Below, in pieces: positions 10,201-15,537 of a stretch of DNA of 15,884 bases. The DNA is taken from positions 1-15,884 of the forward strand of contig JAAEPW010001339.1 in NCBI GenBank assembly GCA_024232355.1, read 5' to 3'. Positions within the stretch are counted from its first letter, which is position 1, and the number at the start of each line of letters is the position of its first letter. The stretch comes from Chloroflexota bacterium (lineage in GTDB: Bacteria > Chloroflexota > Anaerolineae > B4-G1). The notes beneath the pieces were generated by a model, which saw only the letters and a list, made by a program, of their open reading frames with translations, was not told where the DNA came from and searched no databases. The translations under genes and the position numbers were made by a program.

Positions 10201-11773
10201 CAGCCGCTCCACGACCCGCCGGGTGGATTATGTGTATGACGCCGAGAGCCGCCTGACCGAGGCGCGGGTCGAGGAGTGGGACGGCGCGCGGTGGGCTTAC
10301 AAGGACGGCATCACCGAGCGCTACGCCTACGACGGCAGCGGGCGGCGGGTGCACAAGGAGACGATCTCGGCGAACCTGGGCACGGTGATCAACCGCCGCG
10401 AGTACCGCTACGACGATACGCGAGAATGGGACGTGCTCCAGACATACAACGTTGCTGTGACCACAACCGAGACCCGCTATCTCTACGACCAATCGTTGCA
10501 CAAGCTGGCTTACTGGCAGGATGGCGACGCGGGCTATTTCCAGAACGATGGTCTGGGGAGTGTGCTGGGCGCGACCGATGGGAACGGAGACCTGGCCGCG
10601 AGTGAGGGCTTGATGCGCTATGGCGACTATGGCGAGGAATTGGGGCCGGAGGATGTGTTGCCCACCGACGATGGCTTTACTGGATACGAGCGGGAGGCGT
10701 ATACGGGGCTGGATTACGCTCGCAACCGGTACTATGATCCGGCCACGGGTACATTCCTTACGATTGATCCATTCTCGGTGGATCGAGAGGATATGCTGAA
10801 TTTGCATCGTTATCTGTATGTACAAGCTAACCCATTGAATATGACTGATCCATTGGGGTTGTTTAATTGGGACACTCAAATAGTGGAAAAGGGAGATACG
10901 TTGTGGGACATTGCTATGGCGTGGGGGACAACAGTGGATGAATTAATGCATCATAACCCACAGATCAAGAGCCGAAATCGTATATATCCAGGACAACAGA
11001 TTAGTTTACCAAAGTGTCAATCTGCCAAGTGCAATGCTACTCACAAGCAAGAAGTTTATAGCAATTCTGGGAAATCTGGTACAGACTGTGGCGAAGGTTA
11101 TCGTTCATCTAGTAGCTTGCCCTTGGTCGTGCCAACCTCCGGGACTTCTGTACGCTCTGATCCAAAACAAGTATTTAACTCATTTGCACTTCTAAATTCT
11201 ACAAATGATATTCCTTCTATTAATCAGTTAGAATTATGGCCATTCTGTGGTACTCCCTCTAACTCCTGTGGTCCAACAGCGCTCACTGCTGTTCTTTGTT
11301 CTTACTGTATCGATTGTAGACCTTCTCCATATTTGACTTTGTGTCAGATAACTCGTTCAATCACTAGTGCAGGGAAAGATTATAGGAATATTTTCAATTT
11401 GAGGGACAAGTTTAACGCGTTAGCAATTCGAGCAGATGCGAGTGTAACAGCTGAACATTTTAGGAAGAATAGTGATACTTGGCTACATTTCCTTTGGGGG
11501 CAAACCATTCGACGTAGGCCAGTTGTTGTGTTATGGACAAAACCTGGTCACTATGTTGTGGTTATACGTGTTTCCTCAACAAACATACGAATTATGAATC
11601 CATTGGGTGGTCAATTTGAGAACTACTCGCCGGAGGATTTCCAAAATATGTGGTCAGAAACTACAGAAGCTGCCAAATCATATCAAGGTATAGCTTTCTC
11701 CGAATCAGTACCCTCTGGCGGATGGTCTTCTTGTCCAAAAGTATCTGGGAAATTTAAATGGAAATTTAAATGA
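4253..11773 (+). CDS. Secreted RHS/YD-repeat protein with LysM and papain/C39-like peptidase tip
   Basis: The GTG start at 4253 has AAGGAG (4240-4245) 7 nt upstream. Residues 1-31 are a signal peptide (cleavage near GLA/EN), followed by a Pro/Thr-rich linker and IYLPIIIR at 107-114. Residues about 125-300 resemble a golvesin C-terminal-like domain (VNQR, SLGTHDF, ADAIKF). A fibronectin/Ig-like domain (303-400) and a CARDB-like domain (405-510) follow. From about 527 (GEPVNTVTGNYFYDF) a DUF6531-like RHS entry leads into about sixty YD repeats, expected to fold as a hollow cage. P2194-x4-DPLGL2203 matches the P-x4-D-P-x-G-L motif that ends RHS cores, where related proteins self-cleave. The tail holds a LysM (about 2208-2257; GDTLWDIA, PGQQISLP) and a peptidase-like domain with Cys2339 (NSCGPTA), His2433 (KPGHYVVV) and Asn2449 (IMNPLGG). 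Toxicity is inferred from architecture only. Confidence 0.93.
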   Translation: MTNKLFRSVSLLVCLSMILSLAPLSPQVGLAENVSDDSSVQLVPLGVEEDIDVLSPHWLLPRTLPVVETARQMVAAQVAHTEPTPVPIGTPLPPGTVGSQKHFFLDIYLPIIIRGDSGRNANQPLAVQSFDLVCDDGQGCFSYNGIWNTPANPNQYCKYANDMRFGFSCYFEADCLSNNDLYSVFWRPYQVSGFRSGRYQVYAYISRCDSLDPHTQSAKYYLRQTGDSAATAPLMASVNQRHPYQDNNDCSDSARWASLGTHDFNSSTYVELRAWTDESTPGTKSTVIFADAIKFTFVNQAPNTPNLTSPADGTVTANSAVSLQIQDTGDPDNYPNASRTFDYRIEKTDATWSQNNNGTASTSWALTLPSLGEYRWRARSYDGALYSAWSAWRYVTLTIDDPVRLSASLTLTPNELDHPGGQVCVSFAAKNYGSVTAPAQKFRAFVHDSTVTFGVTGDVTLSTGQAYSYSDCKTFSQTGIYRVVAEHFVGGGWTPLITEGFTGSGYIQVKAPQPPKSQQKKGASPTCGYAGEPVNTVTGNYFYDFTDLTEPTPGLPLVATRWYNALDATDVDGPFGYGTSWTYNMTATLRADKSAIVRMADGHLAYFLGEIDPADPTNLDGVYDGQEEEHGTLERSGDTAVLTTPDQTDYHFDATGRLTHVTHPYPAEIIVVYSGTLPTQLIHLAGMTYTLTYSGSNITHIASSSGRAVTYTYTISDNLAAVTRPDGSTYTYTYDENHRLTEARDPNNHAFVRNIYDDEGRVTHQYDQTDQESTFSYGATITGTRNFTDVLGNTITHTYDSDYRLIREMDALGYTTVYTRDADGNVIARHDKDGSVWHYAFDERGNTLSETDPLGSTWTYTYDEHNNRTSQTDPLGHIWTYEYDANDRLIRTTDPLLHTREYDYDAQGNLIWEQDENGAETWYAYNELGLQTAITDSIGNVTRMGYDSFGNQTVYTDAKISVATFVYDGLNRLVESTDPVSAVITFTYDLMGNLLTESDGMGHLKHYTYNEYDRIVAETDFNGNTTHYGFDALGRRTVVTDAVGHTTVYTYNGVGQLVARQDKKGAVTRYEYDPAGRLIRETDALSRTTEYVYDAAGRQVEVHRPCDACDGGVAVSYTVYNAAGQVIEEIDPRGANTRYGHDIVGRLAVVTDTYGYTRTYTYDPTGRVIQETDPASAISSYEHDTLGQIITTTNAMGYQTFTRYDAVGLPVQTVNERGYTTTMIYDANDQVIATIDALGNVTQNAYDEAGRLIASTDPLSRTTTYRYDPNGNQIAVTDALSHTRRTEYDALNRPVRRIDPQGNVSTTTYDEVGRVVAETNALSQTRVITYDVVGRKIAERSPLGYTTVYTYDSADNLIARQEPSGAVWRYEFDPNGNQIRQIDSLGNVGETEYDLLNRAVHETDPLGAITGREYDGAGQLIARTGPRGATTHYEHDLLGRTVRETTPLGHTRVYTHDGAGNRVAEQNERGFVTTYVHDALNRQVAQTDPLGHTRYTLHDAAGQVEAEVDYNGNPTSYIHDLVGNQVQVTNALSGTTTTAYNALNQPIAVTDELNQTRRTGYNVLGQVVSQTTPLGYTTVYTYNAEGWRIARADAMDGVWTTTHDEAGRPVRETDPLGRVNVTMYDLLGHVIARTDALSRTTHYEYDPTGRLLAVIGPDGTTQRYTYDPAGNILTEADGNGHVTRYEYNLEGRLVLKTGPLNNRWRYRYDPAGNQIETITPAGHSIAQAHDPLGRLARKLYDGAETVSFAHDPNGNRAAMTGTLGVSVYVYDGLNQLVASTDPAGRVVEYGYDTAGQRVTITYPDAVSTANYGYDADGNLQSVTAPDGGVTAYERDPLGRPMRVAQANGVVVETVYDAVGNTLSITQRDAGGAIFAQHTYIVDGADRRVTKTETLPQGAVTTAYTYSDLDQLMSSIASDGRKTHYTFDGAGNRIAMWGTRARNAITETYQVDYAYNAANQLQQAIDSATGATVYFYDADGNRTGSRSTTRRVDYVYDAESRLTEARVEEWDGARWAYKDGITERYAYDGSGRRVHKETISANLGTVINRREYRYDDTREWDVLQTYNVAVTTTETRYLYDQSLHKLAYWQDGDAGYFQNDGLGSVLGATDGNGDLAASEGLMRYGDYGEELGPEDVLPTDDGFTGYEREAYTGLDYARNRYYDPATGTFLTIDPFSVDREDMLNLHRYLYVQANPLNMTDPLGLFNWDTQIVEKGDTLWDIAMAWGTTVDELMHHNPQIKSRNRIYPGQQISLPKCQSAKCNATHKQEVYSNSGKSGTDCGEGYRSSSSLPLVVPTSGTSVRSDPKQVFNSFALLNSTNDIPSINQLELWPFCGTPSNSCGPTALTAVLCSYCIDCRPSPYLTLCQITRSITSAGKDYRNIFNLRDKFNALAIRADASVTAEHFRKNSDTWLHFLWGQTIRRRPVVVLWTKPGHYVVVIRVSSTNIRIMNPLGGQFENYSPEDFQNMWSETTEAAKSYQGIAFSESVPSGGWSSCPKVSGKFKWKFK
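6190..10620 (+). repeat. YD (RHS) repeat array, mostly 63-bp units
   Basis: I count roughly sixty units of the pattern Y-x-Y-D-x-x-G-R-x-x-x-x-T-D-x-x-G. Most are exactly 21 residues (63 bp). One longer unit near 7550-7600 contains a CxxC insert, and units become irregular after about 9500, as is usual near the end of an RHS core. The array is GC-rich: 41 of 60 bases in the row starting at 8461. DNA identity between units is modest, so this is an old array and not a recent tandem expansion. Confidence 0.9.
10862..11770 (+). other. Exchangeable RHS C-terminal tip: LysM plus cysteine-peptidase-like domain
   Basis: This segment lies just after the DPLGL motif. Base composition drops sharply: 28/60 GC in the row at 10921 and 20/60 at 11341, against 41/60 at 8461. 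Such a drop is typical of horizontally exchanged RHS tips. The change already begins near 10750, about 100 bp before the motif, so the recombination point probably lies inside the conserved end of the core. The last 24 coding bases before the stop are two tandem copies of the 12-mer GAAATTTAAATG, frame-offset, giving the KFK-W-KFK end. Confidence 0.75.
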
Positions 11774-11778
11774 TGGTA

Positions 11779-11818
11779 GGGAACTTTTTGGCCAAACGGC
11801 ACTTGAACCAAGGTTCCC
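11779..11818 (+). terminator. Weak hairpin after the RHS gene
   Basis: GGGAAC (11779-11784) can pair with GTTCCC (11813-11818), and TTGG with CCAA just inside with a bulge. It starts 5 bases after the stop codon but lacks a following T-tract. It is a candidate transcription end only. Confidence 0.3.
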
Positions 11819-11865
11819 AAGGCATATTGCTCCATGAGTGTGTCAGTGTCAACCTGCCGTAATAG

Positions 11866-11985
11866 CAAAAACCAGTCTACTGTGCCTACGTCTATATCCA
11901 CGATCACGACGGCACGCGAGTCAGTGGTGTGGCGGTCACGGTCGAGGGGTCGGGCGGCTCCAGCCGTCGTTGCTGGTGCCTATGA
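11866..11985 (+). pseudogene. Degraded remnant of a beta-sandwich domain coding region
   Basis: Between stops at 11863 and 11983 there is a frame with no start codon. It contains AYVYIHDHDGTRVSGVAVTV, followed by EGSGGSS. This pattern (a strand, D-x-D-G, then V-x-G-V-x-V-T-V) is typical of Ig-like or carboxypeptidase-regulatory-like domains in large secreted proteins. It has no ribosome site and no partner frame of useful length. It probably marks a deletion in the spacer between the RHS gene and the next gene. Chance is possible given the short length. Confidence 0.35.
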
Positions 11986-12009
11986 ACAAAAAACCAAAAG
12001 GAGCTATCT

Positions 12010-14517
12010 GTGAACAATATCAACCGCTTGAGTATCGTCGTTCTTGCTGCTGCCATAGCTGTAGTGGTTTTATCAGTCTGTCTGTCTGGAACATCTACAG
12101 CCGCTGCTGATATTTCTACCGGTACGGCGCACACTGTAATCCAAGAACATCCTGTGCCGACTTTGCACTATAAATCTCGCGTGGGCCTTATGCCTTTCGC
12201 CTACGGCTTGTCCCCAGGTACGACCAGCCGGTTAGCCGGCCAATCCGCCGGCCAGATATCCTTCCTCAGCCCATACATCACCACCGCCGTGGGTAGTTGG
12301 TCTCAAGTACTGGCCCTCTCCGACCTGACGGGTGATGGTCGAGCCGATGCCGCCGTCGCCACCGGCAACAACTTTGACCCGCCCAACGACGAAATACTGC
12401 ACCTCTTTGCCGCCCAAGCGGGCGATCTCGTCTCCCGCACCCAACGCCTCCCCGCCGGCGCGAACCCCGAATCCATCGTCGCGGCAGACCTGAACGGCGA
12501 TGGGCAAAACGACGTCGCGCTGGCCCTGGCGGGCGACGATGTCCTGGCCCTCTACACCCAACCCTTGAGCAACCCCATCACCCTGACCCTGCCCGGCGCA
12601 CCCAACGCCCTGGCTGCGGGCGATTTCACCGGCGACCTGCGCCCCGATTTGGCCGCAATCGCGCCCCTGTCGGCCACCATCCACCTGTGGGAGAGCAGCG
12701 CCGGGGGGTTGGTTCCACTGCCCTTTGACCTGCCCTATCCCACCAGCGGCTATGACGCGCTGGACGTTGGCGATATGGACAATGACGGCGACGACGACAT
12801 CGTCGCCCTGCGCGGTGCGGGCTACCTCACCGAGTCGGTGGTCGTTTACCTGCAAGACAGTGGCTCTTTTCCCGTGAGCTATACCCTCACGCCAGAGACC
12901 GGTGGCTACCTGCCCCACAGTCTCGCCGCTGGCGACGTCAACGGCGACGGACGGGACGACCTCCTGGTCACGGCGGGGGGCAACGCGCCCGCCGCCTACC
13001 TCAACGTCTTTTTGCAAGATGGTGGGGGGCTGGCGGCCGTTCCCATCACCCGCACTGCCCACCACCTGCCCAGCGCCGTCGCCGTCGGCGATATGAACCA
13101 CGACGGGCGCGAGGACATCGCCGTTCTGCACGACGCCTGGCAGACCCTCAGCGTCTACACCCAAACCGTCAGCGGAACCCTCTCCGCCTACGAAACCGCC
13201 GCCGTTCCCTACAGCGACCGCTACCGCCCCGATTCCCTGGCCCTGGCCGACCTGGACGGCAACGGTGGCCTCGACGTCGCGCTGGTGGACCGTGACCACG
13301 GCCTGATCATTCTCACGAATACCATCACCGCTCCCGTCGCTGCCATCGGCCAGCCGTCGGAAGCGTCCATCCTGCTCCCCGGCCCGCTCGCCATCAGCGG
13401 CACGGCCAGCGTGAACGCCATCACCGTCGAGGTGCGCTTGCGGGGTTTTACCGATTGGACGACGGTCACCCTGGTCGGCGGCGCGTGGGAGATCAGCGTA
13501 ACACTTCCCTCCGAAGAACGCGCATGGTGGATTGAGGCGCGGGCGATTGACGCCCAGGGCCACGTCCAGGCTCCACCGGCCCGGCACCGCATCGGCGTGG
13601 AGGACGGTCCGCCCCAGGGCCAGATCATCATCAATGACGGGGCTTATGCCACCAACCAGCCCACCGTCACCCTCACACTGCCCGCCTACGATGTTGGTGG
13701 TGTGACGGCGATGCGTTTTAGCACCAACACCGTTTCTTTTACCAATTGGCTCTCTTACACGTTTACACACACGTGGACGTTTGCCATTGGGGATGGTCCC
13801 AAGACGCTCTACGTTCAATTTCGGGATGTCAACACCAACGTCTCATCCCTTGTCTCTGATACCATTGTCCTGGACACCTTGCTACCCACGTCTGTTGTTG
13901 CCGCGCTACCGTCGGTCGCTTGTCAGGGCTTGATCACTCTCACCTGGTCAGGCGAGGACACTGGCAGTGGCATCGCCGTTTATGATGTTGAGATAAGGCA
14001 GGATGCAGAAAGCTGGGGACATCTATTGCAGCAAACAACGCTGTCACAAACTGTCGTCAGCCTTCAAGCTGGACACATCTACTGCATCCGCAGTCGAGCG
14101 ACTGACCGAGCAGGGAATACTGAAGCCTGGCCGCCTAGTGATGGGGACACTTGTACCTACGTCGGCTCTTGCGAGGTGGAGATTGCCCCACCTACGGCCA
14201 GTGGTGAGGGTGCGGCGGGCGATGTCATTCGTTACACCCTCGTGGTGACCAACGCCGGTAGTATAACCAACGCTATCACGCTGAACCCCAGCGGCAATAA
14301 TTGGGGCACTGACATCAGTCCAACCAGTGTCTCGTTATCCAGTATGGATCAAACGACGGTCGTCGTCAGTGTGACGATCCCAACTACTGCAACGGTGGGA
14401 ATTAGTGATACTGTCAACATTCAGGCCACAGCTACCGGCGCTTCTGACTCGTCAGAGCTGACGACGACCATGTCATCCAACTGTATTTATTTGCCTCTGG
14501 TAATGAGAAACCATTAG
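12010..14517 (+). CDS. Secreted FG-GAP/VCBS seven-bladed propeller protein with Ig/FN3-like and NEW3-like domains
   Basis: The GTG start at 12010 follows AAAAGGAG (11996-12003) by 6 nt. Residues 1-33 form a signal peptide with a long hydrophobic core (LSIVVLAAAIAVVVLSVCL). Seven Asp-rich motifs begin at residues 105, 160, 205, 255, 309, 361 and 414 (for example DLNGDGQND, DVNGDGRDD), 45-55 residues apart. That is the spacing and number expected of a seven-bladed integrin-alpha/FG-GAP propeller that binds calcium in D-x-D-G-D-G-x-x-D loops. Motif 3 (DFTGDLRPD) and motif 7 (DLDGNGGLD) are degenerate. Ig-like segments occupy about 439-620, an FN3-like domain about 625-718, and a NEW3/DUF11-like domain about 721-820 (GDVIRYTLVVTNAGSITNAI). 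The protein ends NCIYLPLVMRNH. No catalytic domain is visible, so adhesion or structural display is the likeliest role. Confidence 0.9.
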   Translation: MNNINRLSIVVLAAAIAVVVLSVCLSGTSTAAADISTGTAHTVIQEHPVPTLHYKSRVGLMPFAYGLSPGTTSRLAGQSAGQISFLSPYITTAVGSWSQVLALSDLTGDGRADAAVATGNNFDPPNDEILHLFAAQAGDLVSRTQRLPAGANPESIVAADLNGDGQNDVALALAGDDVLALYTQPLSNPITLTLPGAPNALAAGDFTGDLRPDLAAIAPLSATIHLWESSAGGLVPLPFDLPYPTSGYDALDVGDMDNDGDDDIVALRGAGYLTESVVVYLQDSGSFPVSYTLTPETGGYLPHSLAAGDVNGDGRDDLLVTAGGNAPAAYLNVFLQDGGGLAAVPITRTAHHLPSAVAVGDMNHDGREDIAVLHDAWQTLSVYTQTVSGTLSAYETAAVPYSDRYRPDSLALADLDGNGGLDVALVDRDHGLIILTNTITAPVAAIGQPSEASILLPGPLAISGTASVNAITVEVRLRGFTDWTTVTLVGGAWEISVTLPSEERAWWIEARAIDAQGHVQAPPARHRIGVEDGPPQGQIIINDGAYATNQPTVTLTLPAYDVGGVTAMRFSTNTVSFTNWLSYTFTHTWTFAIGDGPKTLYVQFRDVNTNVSSLVSDTIVLDTLLPTSVVAALPSVACQGLITLTWSGEDTGSGIAVYDVEIRQDAESWGHLLQQTTLSQTVVSLQAGHIYCIRSRATDRAGNTEAWPPSDGDTCTYVGSCEVEIAPPTASGEGAAGDVIRYTLVVTNAGSITNAITLNPSGNNWGTDISPTSVSLSSMDQTTVVVSVTIPTTATVGISDTVNIQATATGASDSSELTTTMSSNCIYLPLVMRNH

Positions 14518-14547
14518 GCCCAGCGTGATGGTGCTGCACACGCAAAA

Positions 14548-14578
14548 GCCGGGACCATCCCAATCGGATGGTCCCGGC
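14548..14578. terminator. Perfect 13-bp hairpin between converging coding regions
   Basis: GCCGGGACCATCC (14548-14560) pairs perfectly with GGATGGTCCCGGC (14566-14578) around a 5-nt loop. AAAA at 14544-14547 becomes a TTTT tail when read on the minus strand, so it is a good intrinsic terminator for leftward transcription. Rightward, it follows the propeller gene by 31 bases but has no T-tract. It probably serves the gene whose remnant ends at 14613, and perhaps both directions. Confidence 0.75.
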
Positions 14579-14612
14579 CAAGACGTCAGAAGCGAGGTGC
14601 GGCTAATGCATT

Positions 14613-14798
14613 TTACTCCCACCGTCTTGCGTATATCTCCGTATCGCCATCACTGCTGTCGTGCCAAACGACGTAAGGCTTGTCCTTTGGGCCTATTGTA
14701 ACAGAAGCGCGATTCGAGTCTCCGCTGTTGTTACTGATACCGCCGTTGTGAGCCGAGTCCTCTAACTCGTCCCATTGGTCCCCGTTCCAATACATCAG
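14613..14798 (-). pseudogene. C-terminal stub of a propeller-type protein cut by IS66
   Basis: The minus-strand frame ends at TAA 14613-14615. It encodes about 60 residues including YWNGDQWDEL, GGISNNSGDS, KPYVVWHD and GDTEIYARRW. These match the repeating blade pattern (YVAW-x-D, EIYVRRWNG, GGISNNSG) of large secreted propeller-like proteins. The frame is interrupted exactly where the IS66 end begins (14799), and the upstream part of the gene is not in this window. The internal ATG at 14793-14795 is not a credible start because the fold is a mid-blade fragment. A strong terminator lies 35 bases beyond its stop, as expected for the end of a real gene. Confidence 0.65.
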
Positions 14799-15470
14799 GT
14801 AACTGCTCAGCCTCAGCCTGCAACAGGCTAGGGCGGGTTATCTGAAGTGGAAGTTGGGATAAAGGGCCTTCCAGCCAGAGCATCTTGAAGCACATTGATA
14901 ACCGATTGTTCATTCTTTCGGGCCGTAGAAATGTAGCCGCGAATCTGCAGGAAATTGTCGGCGCCATCTTCGGTTCGGAAGCAGCCAGAGACTTTCTGTT
15001 TTACTTTGACCATGCGTACATCTCTCTCGCCCTGGTTATTGTCGAAAGGGACGCGAAAGTCGTACATAAAGGCCAACACTTGTGGTTTGAAGTTTTTGAG
15101 ACGGTCAAGCAAGTTCTTGGGAGGGGATTGTTTGACCCGTCCTCGTTTTTTAGGCTTTTGCTCTGCTTCAGGAGGTGGAGGATTGGCCTCAAGTCCTTTG
15201 GCAATGAGATTGTCGTACAATTGCTCAAATTCGGTGATTTTCTTGGCTTCGAGGTGGTTTTGGTAGAGGCTAGTTCGTTCCACTTCTGTCTTGATGTCAA
15301 GGAGCAAGGTGGTCATTTCCGATGCCCATTCCTGCTGATATCGCTCGTGGACGAAGTCGAGTTCCCTGAGATGGTGAGCGTTGCACAAGCGGTAGTGACC
15401 CATTAGGATGCGGATAATTGACAAGGGAGGAAAGATGAAGTAAAGTCATTCGAAATGATCGGGGGGGGGC
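14799..15470 (-). mobile_element. 5'-truncated IS66-family element
   Basis: The downstream end is placed at 14799, where the plus strand reads GTAACTGCTCAGC; IS66-family elements typically begin with GTAA. The transposase remnant lies just inside. The other end is absent: coding similarity stops near 15424-15447, and no inverted copy of the terminal sequence is found before the next transposase gene. The boundary near 15447-15470 is approximate. No target-site duplication can be tested, because only one end is present. Confidence 0.7.
14828..15424 (-). pseudogene. IS66 transposase, C-terminal half only
   Basis: The fragment keeps the typical C-terminal part of the DDE_Tnp_IS66 family: [10 protein letters not shown] near its start, [29 protein letters not shown] with the third catalytic acid (Glu), [11 protein letters not shown], and the [11 protein letters not shown]-terminal domain. 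It is about 198 residues against roughly 450-550 for a full protein. The zinc-finger region and the first two catalytic aspartates, including the VHDGW-type motif normally just upstream, are missing. An in-frame stop at about 15448 precedes the first recognisable residues. The TTG at 15424 is not a likely real start. The product cannot be active. Confidence 0.88.
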
Positions 15471-15537
15471 GAATGATAATACAGGGCACCGTCCTGTACG
15501 GACAGTACAGGGCGTAATCCAAGTCAGTTTGATGACA
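15425..15537. other. Junction between two insertion elements, with G9 tract and inverted repeats
   Basis: This non-coding stretch holds TCATTCG (15446-15452) and its inverted copy CGAATGA (15470-15476), with nine consecutive G at 15461-15469 between them. It also holds CCTGTAC (15493-15499) inverted as GTACAGG (15505-15511) around a 5-nt loop, and the direct repeat ACAGGGC at 15481 and 15507. The second set probably belongs to the left end or leader of the rightward transposase gene. I cannot fix the exact element boundary. Confidence 0.5.

Noticed and set aside
6190..10620. 63-bp periodic repeats as a possible CRISPR or minisatellite
   Set aside because: The units are in-frame YD repeats with diverged DNA, no conserved repeat/spacer partition and an uninterrupted coding frame.
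9671..10879. 402-codon open frame on the minus strand
   Set aside because: Opposite the YD repeats; it shows only the repeat periodicity of the sense strand.
12232..13818. 528-codon open frame on the minus strand
   Set aside because: It lies wholly opposite the FG-GAP propeller gene. It is a GC-rich codon shadow with low-complexity Gly/Val/Asp content and no signal or motif.
14885..15406. 173-codon plus-strand frame
   Set aside because: It is the complement of the IS66 transposase remnant, whose family motifs are clear on the minus strand.
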